The notes beneath the pieces were generated by a model. The model saw only the letters and a list, made by a program, of their open reading frames with translations. It was not told where the DNA came from and ran no database searches. A stretch of DNA of 64,000 nt from Vibrio mexicanus (GTDB lineage Bacteria > Pseudomonadota > Gammaproteobacteria > Enterobacterales > Vibrionaceae): assembly GCF_001012815.1 (NCBI RefSeq), contig NZ_JYJP01000106.1:1-64000 (forward strand), written 5' to 3'. A program made the translations under genes and the position numbers. Position 1 is the first letter of the stretch. Every line of letters begins with the position of its first letter. Below are positions 34,278-43,837 of this stretch, in pieces.

Positions 34278-36491
34278 CTAGATTCTTGAGGCAGCTGCGT
34301 ACTGCTTCAATAGGTCTGGTACATCTAAGATCAATGCAATATGACCATCACTCGTAATCGTAGCGCCCGCCATACCTGGCGTGCCTTGTAGCAAATTGTC
34401 GAGTGGTTTGATAACCACTTCTTCTTGACCAATCAGGCTGTCAACCACGAAGCCAACTCGTTGACTGCCTAGCTGAACGATAACCACATGCCCATGCCCT
34501 TTACGTAACTCAACTTGACCAGCTTGAGGTGCTAACCAGTTTTGTAGGTAGAACAGTGGGATAGATTTCTCGCGTACTATGATTGTCAACTGGCCATCAA
34601 CCACGTTTGTGCGGCTTAGATCAAGGTGGAAAATCTCATTCACACTCGCCAGCGGTAGAGCAAATGGGTGACCTGCAACCCCAACCATTAGAGTTGGTAG
34701 AATCGCAAGAGTCAGTGGCACTTTGATAGTAATCTTTGTGCCCTTACCCATCTCTGAGTCGATATCAATCGAGCCGTTTAATGTGTTGATGGCTGTTTTC
34801 ACAACGTCCATACCCACACCACGTCCAGAGATGTCTGAGATTTGTTCTTTACTTGAGAAGCCAGGCATGAAGATAAGATTGAAACACTCTTTATCTGTCA
34901 GTCGAGACGCTGCGTCTTCGTCCATCATGCCGCGTTTGACTGCAATGCCACGAAGCTTATCTGGATCCATACCACCGCCATCATCAACGATAGCAAGTTC
35001 AATATGATCGCCTTCTTGAGAAGCAGAAAGTATCACTTTACCTTGACGAGACTTACCTGCTGCGACGCGGTCATCTGGCATTTCAATGCCGTGGTCTACC
35101 GAGTTACGTACCAAGTGAATCAATGGATCCGCAAGCGCTTCCACCAAGTTCTTATCAAGATCCGTATCTTCACCGCGCATTTCAAGGTTGATGTCTTTCT
35201 TCAAGCTACGAGCAATATCTCGAACAACTCGCGGGAATCGACCAAATACCTTTTTAATTGGCTGCATGCGGGTTTTCATTACCGCGCCTTGCAAGTCAGC
35301 AGTAACGACATCTAGGTTAGCAACAGCCTTAGACATCTCTTCGTCGTTACTATTCAAGCCTAAGCTGAGTAGACGGTTTCTCACCAGTACAAGCTCACCG
35401 ACCATATTCATAATGGTATCAAGCGTAGAGGTATCAACACGGACCGTCGCTTCGGCTTGCGGTTTCTTAGTTTGCGTTGCCGGCGGCGCTGCATCTTTCT
35501 TAGCTGGCGGTTTAGCCTCTGCTTTAGGAGCAGGTGCTGGCGCCGCTTTTGGTGCTGGTGCTGGCTCAGCCGCAGGTTTAGGTTGCGGTGGTGGCGCAAC
35601 AGGGTTAGTTGCAGCTTCTAGCTCTTCAACAGAAGGCCCTTTTCCGGAACCGTGTAAATCATCAAGCAGCTTTTCAAACTCTTCATCTGTCATCAAGTCA
35701 TCACCGCCTGCAGCAGCAGAAGGTGCGGGTTTTGACGGCGGCGGAGGCGGTGGTGGAGCAACCGCTGCAGATGAAGCAGAGGAAGGACTTTTTCCTGACC
35801 CATGAAGTTCGTCTAACAGTTTTTCAAACTCATCATCAGTGATATCGCCACTCGCTTCACTGGCAGCAGGTGCTGCTGGTGTCGGAGCTGGAGCTGCCGG
35901 TGCCGCAGAAGCGGCACTTGGCGCTGAACCTTTACCATGAAGCTCATCAAGAAGCTTTTCGAATTCGTCTTGAGTAATTTCGTCAATAGACCCGCCACTC
36001 GATGCCTCTGATGAAGGCGCTGGGGCAGTCACTTCAGGCTCGACAACAGGTTCTGGTTCAGGGGCTGCAGCCACAGGCTCAGCGGCTACTTCATCTTCAG
36101 ACTCTGGCTTACATAAACGATGTAGCTCATCAAGTAGTGCTTGTTCCGCTTGTGGAAGAGGCTCACGATCTTGAACCGCTTGAAACTGCTCATTGACCGT
36201 ATCCAACGCTTGCAGCATAGTATCCATCAACGATGCGGTAACCGAGCGTTGACCATTACGCAGAATATCGAACACGTTCTCTGCACCATGGCAGGTATCA
36301 ACAAGTTCAGTCAGTGACAAAAACCCAGCACCACCTTTAACGGTGTGGAAACCACGGAAGATTGCATTGAGAAGATCTTTATCTTCAGGGTTATTTTCCA
36401 ACTCAACTAACTGCTCTGAAAGCAGCTCTAGGATCTCTCCCGCTTCGACCAAAAAGTCCTGTAGAATGTCTTCGTCTAATTCGTAGCTCAT
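34278..36491 (-). CDS. cheA: Chemotaxis histidine kinase CheA
   Basis: 737 residues. P1 phosphotransfer domain with FHTVKGGAGF (His49), then a long Pro/Ala linker (about 130-370) carrying three copies of an EFEKLLDELHG-type motif (176, 221, 271). P3 dimer helix (TLDTIMNMVGELVLVRNRLL), P4 ATPase with HLVRNSVDHGIE, DDGGGMDPDKL, GRGVGMDVV, and a C-terminal CheW-like P5. Phosphorylates CheY and CheB. In vibrios the linker holds the region that ParP binds; the three repeats are a plausible part of it (inference). Confidence 0.97.
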   Translation of the reverse strand: MSYELDEDILQDFLVEAGEILELLSEQLVELENNPEDKDLLNAIFRGFHTVKGGAGFLSLTELVDTCHGAENVFDILRNGQRSVTASLMDTMLQALDTVNEQFQAVQDREPLPQAEQALLDELHRLCKPESEDEVAAEPVAAAPEPEPVVEPEVTAPAPSSEASSGGSIDEITQDEFEKLLDELHGKGSAPSAASAAPAAPAPTPAAPAASEASGDITDDEFEKLLDELHGSGKSPSSASSAAVAPPPPPPPSKPAPSAAAGGDDLMTDEEFEKLLDDLHGSGKGPSVEELEAATNPVAPPPQPKPAAEPAPAPKAAPAPAPKAEAKPPAKKDAAPPATQTKKPQAEATVRVDTSTLDTIMNMVGELVLVRNRLLSLGLNSNDEEMSKAVANLDVVTADLQGAVMKTRMQPIKKVFGRFPRVVRDIARSLKKDINLEMRGEDTDLDKNLVEALADPLIHLVRNSVDHGIEMPDDRVAAGKSRQGKVILSASQEGDHIELAIVDDGGGMDPDKLRGIAVKRGMMDEDAASRLTDKECFNLIFMPGFSSKEQISDISGRGVGMDVVKTAINTLNGSIDIDSEMGKGTKITIKVPLTLAILPTLMVGVAGHPFALPLASVNEIFHLDLSRTNVVDGQLTIIVREKSIPLFYLQNWLAPQAGQVELRKGHGHVVIVQLGSQRVGFVVDSLIGQEEVVIKPLDNLLQGTPGMAGATITSDGHIALILDVPDLLKQYAAASRI

Positions 36492-36500
36492 ACGTTACCC

Positions 36501-37220
36501 CTAAAACCCAAGACTTGATAATAAGTCATCGACTTCGTCTTGTGACGACACCGCATCCGTGCGCTCTTCAGCGTTGAGGATTGGCCCTTCCGCTTCAGTA
36601 GATGCTTTGTTCTTGTTATCTGGTGTTTCTTCTAATTGTTGCGACCCAAATGCGGTCAGTATCTGCACTAAACGATCTTCGACTTCGTTAACCAAGGTAA
36701 TCACACGACGAATAATTTGCCCTGTTAAATCTTGGAAGTCCTGCGCCATTAAAATTTCGGTCAGTTGACTACGCAGCTCAGAGCTATCGCCTTCAACCTG
36801 TTCCAACAAACCATCAATACGATGGCAGAGCGCTTTAAATTCAGTAAGTTCGATACGACCATGCATCAGTTCATTCCATTGAGGACGAACTTGGAGTAAA
36901 CAGTCATGAAGGCTATCAGCCATAGGCATGCAACGTTCTACCGCATCCATGGTCTTGTTCGCTGCGACCTCAGTTTTGTCAATGACATATTGAAGACGGT
37001 CACGCGCGTCAGGGATTTCATCGTTCGCGATTTCTGTCATACGCTCTTCGAGATTGAACTGCTTAAGAGAGTCGTGTAAATCGCGGGTCAATGTCCCTAT
37101 TTCTTGTAGCATTGGATTGCCAGCTTCTACATAGATCGATTTAACAAGAGAGTCTGCCTCTTCCTGTTCACCTTGCTCTAGTAGTTCAACTAGCTGTTTT
37201 GCCTGTTCTAATGAAATCAT
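36501..37220 (-). CDS. cheZ: Protein phosphatase CheZ
   Basis: 239 residues, all-helical, with the catalytic region QDFQDLTGQIIRRVI (glutamine and aspartate that dephosphorylate CheY-P) and the C-terminal CheY-binding tail VDDLLSSLGF. Lies 9 bp before cheA in the same direction. Confidence 0.97.
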   Translation of the reverse strand: MISLEQAKQLVELLEQGEQEEADSLVKSIYVEAGNPMLQEIGTLTRDLHDSLKQFNLEERMTEIANDEIPDARDRLQYVIDKTEVAANKTMDAVERCMPMADSLHDCLLQVRPQWNELMHGRIELTEFKALCHRIDGLLEQVEGDSSELRSQLTEILMAQDFQDLTGQIIRRVITLVNEVEDRLVQILTAFGSQQLEETPDNKNKASTEAEGPILNAEERTDAVSSQDEVDDLLSSLGF

Positions 37221-37262
37221 CCTGAAATGGCCTTTCTACGCCCATTAAATTGTCAATTTGAC

Positions 37263-37643
37263 TTATAAACGCTCAAAAATTTTGTCTAGTTTTTCTTTTA
37301 GAGTCGCTGCAGTGAATGGCTTAACGATATAGCCATTTACCCCTGCTTGGGCCGCTTCAATAATCTGCTCGCGCTTAGCTTCTGCTGTGATCATCAGTAC
37401 CGGTAGATGTTTTAGCTCATCGTCTGCACGGATGTTTTTTAGCAGGTCAATTCCCTGCATTCCAGGCATGTTCCAATCCGTAACAACGAAATCGAACTCA
37501 CCTTTCTTTAACATTGGCAACGCAGTTAGACCATCATCAGCTTCTTGGGTGTTGTTAAAGCCCAAATCACGAAGTAGATTCTTTACAATACGGCGCATTG
37601 TTGAAAAGTCATCAACAATAAGTATCTTCATGTTTTTATTCAA
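37263..37643 (-). CDS. cheY: Chemotaxis response regulator CheY
   Basis: 126 residues from a TTG start at 37643 (MNKNMKILIVDDFSTMRR), which has a perfect GGAGG ribosome site five bases upstream; the GTG frame start at 37655 lies in that site. Acid pair DD, phospho-Asp in VVTDWNMPGMQG, Thr in MITAEA and Lys in IVKPF. Phosphorylated CheY binds the flagellar switch. Confidence 0.96.
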   Translation of the reverse strand: MNKNMKILIVDDFSTMRRIVKNLLRDLGFNNTQEADDGLTALPMLKKGEFDFVVTDWNMPGMQGIDLLKNIRADDELKHLPVLMITAEAKREQIIEAAQAGVNGYIVKPFTAATLKEKLDKIFERL

Positions 37644-37675
37644 AATTGCCTCCACTGAGTTCTATGTCAGTGTAT

Positions 37676-38410
37676 TTAGTCAGGTTGTGTCCAAGCACTT
37701 AGTTTAGTGCGCAGACGCTGCATTGATTGACTCAGAATTTGGCTCACGCGAGATTCACTGACACCAATAACTTCGCCAATTTCTTTTAAGTTTAACTCTT
37801 CGTCGTAGTAAAGAGAGAGAACCAACGCTTCTCTCTCAGGTAGAGATTTTATCGACTCTACCAAAGCTTTGCGAAATGTTTCATCCGCGACGCCCTTAAA
37901 TGGACTGTTTTCCTCTTCATCCACTGGGGCAATAACATCGTCAGATACGCCTAAGTCTTCTATACCTACTAGCTTAGAACAATTTATGTCAGTTAACGCT
38001 GTATGATATTGATCTAAGGACATTCCTAGATGTTTAGCGACCTCTGCATCGGTAGGATCACGATTAAGCTCACCTTCCAGCATAGAGATTGCCTGATTAA
38101 TTTCTCGGTTGTTTCTGTGCACTGAGCGAGGTACCCAGTCACCACGGCGTATATCGTCAAGCATAGCACCGCGGATTCGTATACCCGCGTAGGTATCGAA
38201 GCTTGCACCCTTACTTCCGTCATAATTCTTTTGAGCTTCTAAGAGCCCGATCATGCCCGCTTGTATCAAGTCTTCAACCTGAACACTCGGTGGTAAACGC
38301 CCAAGTAAGTGATGCGCGATACGTTTGACCAATACAGAGTACTTTTCCAAAAAAGCCTTTTGGCTATTTTGGTTAGCGTATTGATCGTAAGTGAGCGCTT
38401 TATTCACCAA
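37676..38410 (-). CDS. fliA: Flagellar sigma factor FliA (sigma-28)
   Basis: 244 residues. Region 2 (LLGRLPPSVQVEDLIQAGMI, GSKGASFDTYAGIRIRGAML), region 3 (RDPTDAEVAKHLGMSL) and region 4 (LYYDEELNLKEIGEVIGVSE, SRVSQILSQSMQRLR). Directs late flagellar and chemotaxis genes. Overlaps the flhG stop by 11 bp. Confidence 0.97.
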   Translation of the reverse strand: MVNKALTYDQYANQNSQKAFLEKYSVLVKRIAHHLLGRLPPSVQVEDLIQAGMIGLLEAQKNYDGSKGASFDTYAGIRIRGAMLDDIRRGDWVPRSVHRNNREINQAISMLEGELNRDPTDAEVAKHLGMSLDQYHTALTDINCSKLVGIEDLGVSDDVIAPVDEEENSPFKGVADETFRKALVESIKSLPEREALVLSLYYDEELNLKEIGEVIGVSESRVSQILSQSMQRLRTKLSAWTQPD

Positions 38411-39286
38411 ACGGTTCCCCTAAACTCTCAGTTCTATTCAATAAGCGTTCGACAAAAAACTCTAAATGTCCACTCGGTACTTTCGGTATTGGCCAAGTCA
38501 TCGCTTTATTTGCGAGTGAGCCAATAGCAAGTGACGCTGGTGAGCGAGGAAATGCATCCACGACAATCTTTTGTTTCTTAACTGCTTGACGAACTTTATC
38601 ATCCAATGGAATACATGCTACGAGTTCAAGGCTCACATTCAAGAATCGCTCTGTGACCAACGTCAATTTTGCAAACAATTCTCGGCCTTCTCGGTAGCTT
38701 CTGACCATATTTGCAACAATTTTAAAACGTTGGACTTGATGATCCTTACTCAACAGCTTGATTAACGCATATGCATCAGTAATCGATGTTGGTTCATCGC
38801 ATACCACGACAACAACATCCTGAGCGGCACGCGAAAAACTGACAACCATATCAGAAATACCAGCCGCTGTATCGATTAAAAGCACATCCATTTCATCTTC
38901 AAGACTGCCGAATGCTCGAATTAAACCAACGTGTTGAGCATGACTCAACTCCGTCATGGATTGTGTACCAGAGGTCGCCGGTATGATTCTAATACCATGC
39001 GGACCTTCAACAATCGCATCTTTTAGATCACATTCACCTGCGAGCACATGTCCAAGGTTACGTTTTGGACGAATACCGAGCATTACATCAACGTTTGCCA
39101 AGCCAAGGTCGGCATCCAATACCATCACCTTTTTACCTTGCGAGCCATACAAATAGCCATACCCAAGGTAACGTTCGATTTACCAACTCCACCTTTACCC
39201 CCGGTAACCGAGATAACCTTAGTCAATGAAGGTTGAGTAAGGCGGCGTAATCCGCTTGCTTGGTCTTGTATCATATTCTTTGTCAT
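38400..39286 (-). CDS. flhG: Flagellar number regulator FlhG (one frameshift)
   Basis: Two frames join at about 39140 with one base restored (CMARQGKKVMVLDADLGLA), giving a 295-residue MinD-like ATPase. Start MTKNMIQDQASGLRRLTQPS at 39286 carries the N-terminal FlrA-interacting segment; Walker A GGKGGVGKSN, DADLGLANVD, LLIDTAAGISD. FlhG keeps polar flagella to one by limiting FlrA and FlhF, and is recruited by HubP. Located between flhF and fliA as usual. Confidence 0.95.
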
Positions 39287-39299
39287 AGTTGTCCGCCGC

Positions 39300-40793
39300 C
39301 TAGAACCCTTCTGATTCGCTATTCCAGAAGTGAGGTTCATTCTCTGTCGACTTCTCTAATAATTCATTCGCCTTTGCCACCATATATTTAGGTTGAGCAA
39401 TGACAATGTCCTCAGGAACACGTTGGCCATTCGCGATGTAGGCGACTGGCAATGCATTTTGAACCACTACGCTGACAAATTCGCCTAAGCTGAGTGACTC
39501 ATCAAGTTTGGTCATGATGCATCCTGAAAGCGGAATGCGTCTAAAGTGTTCAATGGTCTCTTGAAGCACTTTTCGTTGCGCTGTTGCCGGTAATACGAGG
39601 TAGCTATGGATGACTTCACCACTTTCTTGCATTAGGGTATCGAGCTGTTCTGACAAGCGTACATCTCGCTGCCCCATACCCGCCGTATCGACCAATACGA
39701 GCCTTCTATTACGTAACTGATAGATTACATCGGCTAACTCGTTGGAATCTTTAGCAACTCTTACAGGACATCCCATAATTCGTCCGTAAATTGACAGCTG
39801 CTCTTGGGCGCCGATACGGTAAGTATCCGTTGTCACTAACGCAACGTTGTCTGCCCCGTATTCCATTGCAGCTCTTGCCGCAAGCTTCGCGACCGTGGTC
39901 GTTTTGCCAACCCCAGTAGGGCCAAGCAATGCGACGACACCACCGCGCTTCAAAATATCTTGTTTTGTTACTGGAATTTGATCTGCCACTAAACCAAGCA
40001 ATGCTTTCCAAGCTTTCGTTGGCGGCGTGTCTTCTGGAATGTAACAAGCGAGTTGGTCTGCTAGCTCTGCAGAGACGCCCATTCGCTCTAGGCGTTTGAT
40101 TAGCATCGCGCGTAAGGGTTCGCGTCGCTCCACTTCCTGCCACATGAGTCCAGAAACCTGATGCTCAAGAAGGCGACGAATAGACGTCATCTCTTCTTTC
40201 ATTTCCTCAAGTTCTGCCCCATTCAGCGCGCTGTCGTTATTACGCTGCCTATCGTAACGAGTCGGGTCCAAACGTGGGGCTGGGCGCTCGACACGACGAT
40301 CTTCAGCGATCAATTTAGCAAGTGGAGAATCTTGATTAATGCTCACATCATTTGAACGACCACCACGAGATTCATTTTGCCTTTTTAGCAAAGCCGACAA
40401 AGAATCTTCATTCTCTGCGCGGTGATCAGATTCTGCTTCACTCGCGCCATTGCTGTATTGCTTGAGCATGTTGGCAAAGCGCTTGGTCATTGAGCGACCA
40501 TTGTCTGCGCTAGACTGGAGGCTAACGCGATCATCATCGAGCTCGCGTTTAGTAGGTTTGGCAGCAGAAGAAGCTTGCGTGTAATTACTGGTCTTCTGAT
40601 GTTGAGTTCGCGGTTGCGAGTTGTAGCTACTGGAGGCACGCTTTCCTGCTTGCTCTCCATCGACGGCTGCAACAATCTCTACACCACCAGCAACTTTTTT
40701 GTTGGACATAATAACGGCATCCACCCCAAGTTCTTCTTTTACTTGAAGAAGGGCGGTACGCATGTCCTTGGCAAAAAATCGTTTAATTTTCAA
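39300..40793 (-). CDS. flhF: Flagellar placement GTPase FlhF
   Basis: 497 residues. Basic N-terminal B domain (MKIKRFFAKDMRTALLQVKE), low-complexity linker to about 200, then an SRP-type NG domain with GPTGVGKTTTVAKLA, TTDTYRIGAQEQL, LVDTAGMGQRD and TKLDESLSLG. A paralogue of Ffh/FtsY that sets the polar site of flagellum assembly. Confidence 0.97.
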   Translation of the reverse strand: MKIKRFFAKDMRTALLQVKEELGVDAVIMSNKKVAGGVEIVAAVDGEQAGKRASSSYNSQPRTQHQKTSNYTQASSAAKPTKRELDDDRVSLQSSADNGRSMTKRFANMLKQYSNGASEAESDHRAENEDSLSALLKRQNESRGGRSNDVSINQDSPLAKLIAEDRRVERPAPRLDPTRYDRQRNNDSALNGAELEEMKEEMTSIRRLLEHQVSGLMWQEVERREPLRAMLIKRLERMGVSAELADQLACYIPEDTPPTKAWKALLGLVADQIPVTKQDILKRGGVVALLGPTGVGKTTTVAKLAARAAMEYGADNVALVTTDTYRIGAQEQLSIYGRIMGCPVRVAKDSNELADVIYQLRNRRLVLVDTAGMGQRDVRLSEQLDTLMQESGEVIHSYLVLPATAQRKVLQETIEHFRRIPLSGCIMTKLDESLSLGEFVSVVVQNALPVAYIANGQRVPEDIVIAQPKYMVAKANELLEKSTENEPHFWNSESEGF

Positions 40794-40840
40794 AGTAGCT
40801 GTCCGTTATTTCATCGCTTAAGCAGTCCTTTGGCTCTTGC

Positions 40841-42937
40841 CTAGTTCCCTACTGCCTGAACAATTCGAATCTGTTTCTCGTCCGGGATCTCTTGGTAAGA
40901 AAGCACTCTTAACGAAGGGATCGTGTTTTTCACAAACTTGGCTAAGGTCGAGCGCAAGACACCTGATGTGAGTAGAACCGCAGGCTCACCTTTCAGTTCT
41001 TGCTCTTGCGTTGCTTGGCTCAACGATGCTTGTAGCCTCTCCGCTAGCCCCGGCTCAATTCCAGCGGATTCTCCACCAGAAGCCTGCATTGTCTGATGCA
41101 AGATTTGTTCCAGCTCAGGAATCAAAGTTATCACTGGCAATTCAGGCTCTATACCATTGATTTCCTGAACAATTAAACGTTTAAGCGATATCCGGACGGC
41201 TGCAGTCAGAATGTCGGGTTCTTGACTCTTTGATGAATATTCCGACAAGGTTTGAACAATCGTACGAATGTCTCGAATTGGAATCGCTTCGTTTAACAGG
41301 TTCTGAAGCACTTTAACCACCACGCCCAATTGCAGTTGGTCGGGTACGAAGTTCTCAACCAGTTTCGGCGTTGACCTACCCAACATTTCAAGCAGGTTTT
41401 GCACCTCTTCGTGGCCTATTAACTGCGACGCATTATTCGTTAACAGCTGGCTAAGGTGCGTGGCCAATACCGTTGAAGAATCGACTACAGTATAGCCCAG
41501 AGCTTGCGCATGCTCTCGCTGCTCCTCTCGAATCCAGACCGCTTCCAAGCCAAATGCAGGGTCGATCGTCGGCTCCCCTTCAATCATGCCGTAGACTTGG
41601 CCTGGGTTAATCGCAAGCTCTTGATCGGGTCTAATTTCGGCTTCACCTACCGCTACCCCCATTAAAGTAATGCGGTAACTGTTTGGTGTCAGTTCTAAGT
41701 TATCTCGAATATGTACTGCAGGAATTAAGAAACCGAAATCTTGAGAGAGCTTTTTACGCACCCCTTTCACCCTTTCAAGCAGCTCACCACCTTGGTCTCT
41801 ATCAACCAGTGGGATAAGTCTATAGCCCACTTCCAGACCAATAATATCGACTGGCTGAACGTCATCCCATGACAACTCTTTCTGCGGAGCGGCTTCTTGT
41901 TCTGTCGTTGCAGGTAAGTTCTTCTCTTCTTCTTTGGCTTTCTTCTGTTTACGTGTCAACCAATACGCACCGGCTCCAGCAAGTGTCGCTAGGAACAAGA
42001 ATGCAAAATGAGGCATGCCCGGAACTATACCCATAACCCCTAAGATACACGCCGTGATCATCAACGCTTTCGGGTTGTCGAACATTTGGAACTTAAGCTG
42101 CTGTCCCATGTCTTCATCGGTGTTCTGCCTCGTCACCATAATTGCAGCGCCGATAGACAGCAGTAAGGATGGAATCTGAGCAACCAAGCCATCACCAATC
42201 GTCAGCAAGGTATAGATTTGAATCGCTTCACCAAAACCTAATCCGTACTGAGCCATACCAATGGTCAATCCACCAATAATGTTGATGAAGAGAATCAAGA
42301 TACCGGCAATCGCATCGCCTTTTACGAACTTAGACGCACCGTCCATAGAACCGTAAAAGTCGGCCTCTTTGGTCACTTCAAAACGACGAACTCTCGCTTG
42401 GTCTTGGTCAATAAGACCTGCATTCAAGTCAGCATCGATCGCCATCTGTTTGCCCGGTAACGCATCCAAGGTAAATCGAGCACTCACCTCGGAAATACGT
42501 CCAGCACCTTTGGTCACAACCATGAAGTTAATGATCATCAAGATGAGGAACACGACCAAACCAACCGCGTAGTTACCACCGATTACAACATTACCGAACG
42601 CTTCGATGACACTACCTGCAGCTCCAGGCCCCTCGTGTCCATAGAGTAAAACGACACGGGTGGACGCAACGTTAAGTGCCAATCGCAATAGTGTGGCAAT
42701 CAGAAGAACCGTTGGAAACGCAGCAAAATCTAATGGGCGTCGCGTGTATACCGTAACGAGTAACACCACCAGCGACAGCGCGATATTGAAGGTGAAAGAT
42801 AAATCCAGAATGAACGCAGGTATGGGAAGAACCACCATACCCAAGGTGGCCAGAACCATAACTGGCGCACCAATTGCTGGCACTGCTCGCTGAGGGATAG
42901 GTGGTAGCTTATCCGCAAACGGTAAGGAGAATTTCAT
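40841..42937 (-). CDS. flhA: Flagellar export gate protein FlhA
   Basis: 698 residues. Eight N-terminal membrane helices to about 330, with the FHIPEP-type signature region (RISEVSARFTLDALPGKQMA, DADLNAGLI), then the cytoplasmic nonamer-ring domain (DILTAAVRISLKRLIVQEIN). Receives export substrates and uses the proton motive force. First gene of the flhA-flhF-flhG-fliA-cheYZAB-parCP-cheW unit. Confidence 0.98.
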   Translation of the reverse strand: MKFSLPFADKLPPIPQRAVPAIGAPVMVLATLGMVVLPIPAFILDLSFTFNIALSLVVLLVTVYTRRPLDFAAFPTVLLIATLLRLALNVASTRVVLLYGHEGPGAAGSVIEAFGNVVIGGNYAVGLVVFLILMIINFMVVTKGAGRISEVSARFTLDALPGKQMAIDADLNAGLIDQDQARVRRFEVTKEADFYGSMDGASKFVKGDAIAGILILFINIIGGLTIGMAQYGLGFGEAIQIYTLLTIGDGLVAQIPSLLLSIGAAIMVTRQNTDEDMGQQLKFQMFDNPKALMITACILGVMGIVPGMPHFAFLFLATLAGAGAYWLTRKQKKAKEEEKNLPATTEQEAAPQKELSWDDVQPVDIIGLEVGYRLIPLVDRDQGGELLERVKGVRKKLSQDFGFLIPAVHIRDNLELTPNSYRITLMGVAVGEAEIRPDQELAINPGQVYGMIEGEPTIDPAFGLEAVWIREEQREHAQALGYTVVDSSTVLATHLSQLLTNNASQLIGHEEVQNLLEMLGRSTPKLVENFVPDQLQLGVVVKVLQNLLNEAIPIRDIRTIVQTLSEYSSKSQEPDILTAAVRISLKRLIVQEINGIEPELPVITLIPELEQILHQTMQASGGESAGIEPGLAERLQASLSQATQEQELKGEPAVLLTSGVLRSTLAKFVKNTIPSLRVLSYQEIPDEKQIRIVQAVGN

Positions 42938-42986
42938 AGATTAACGAGTCGTAGTCTTGTACTTAAATCAGGCAGTAGCACCCTAG

Positions 42987-43004
42987 ATGCAAATATCAGT
43001 CCAT
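42987..43004 (-). promoter_or_regulatory. Predicted sigma-54 (-24/-12) promoter of the flhA operon
   Basis: Minus-strand TGGACTGATATTTGCA has GG and GC exactly ten bases apart and matches TGG...G-N4-TTGCA. It lies about 50 bp upstream of the flhA ATG. In V. cholerae this operon is class II, driven by sigma-54 and FlrA. Confidence 0.75.
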
Positions 43005-43118
43005 TGTCATATGTCAAAATTCTGGCTAACAAACCACGCCGCAACATAGAGTTACCCTAAAGTGAGCCTGTTGCTGTCACTAGGGGCGACACCGTCCTAT
43101 TATCCACCAGAATTAATA

Positions 43119-43585
43119 TCACTGTGGGTTTAGATGCCAGATCTTTTGACCACTTTGCGTTTCAGGATCAAACTCGATGCAGATCATTCCTGAAGTTGGG
43201 AACATAGGTGGAATCATATCTGGCACAAACTCTGCAGTTAGATAACCTACTAAAGGCAGGTGAGAAACGAGCATGACTGAATTGAGTTTTTCCACGTCAA
43301 TTAGCGCCGTTACGTAGTCGAAGACCTGCTCCGACTGACCGTACGGCGTAATATCCGCACACGTTTCAACACTTTTAGCATCAAAATTGGACTCAATCGC
43401 TTGCCACGTTTGTTGAGCACGCAAATAAGGCTAACCAGCACTTTATCAATTTCTTGCGCTCCATTGAGGGCCGCTGACTTCGCAACCGAAATCGAACAGT
43501 CGATGCCATGAGCAGTAAGGGCTCGCTCTGAATCACTCGCCGCAAAGTGTTCCGCTTCACCGTGACGCATGATGTATATTTTCAT
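43119..43585 (-). CDS. sixA: Phosphohistidine phosphatase SixA (one frameshift)
   Basis: Start MKIYIMRHGEAEHFAASDSE with the catalytic RHG; the frame breaks at about 43430, where one C is missing (VLVSPYLRAQQTWQAIE), and the rest (MLVSHLPLVGYLTAEFVP) follows. 155 residues when joined, the usual length. SixA removes phosphate from histidine residues of phosphorelay proteins. Confidence 0.9.
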
Positions 43586-43837
43586 TTTTAATTCCTATAC
43601 TTACCGACAGTTCAGCTTTTTGCTGACTAAAAGTCTCTAAAACTACGTAAGGATTTTGATTTACTTAAAAATAATTATATCAAGTACCTTGCTAAAGACC
43701 TCGACATTCTTAACAATCTATTAAAAAGACAAATTCTGTTTCAATTTCTCTGTCTTCGCTCTGATTTATTCGCGCTGTAATTTGCAGCGTTGTTAATGAG
43801 AGTCATACTTAAGGTAATTCACCGTTGGAGAAAACCT

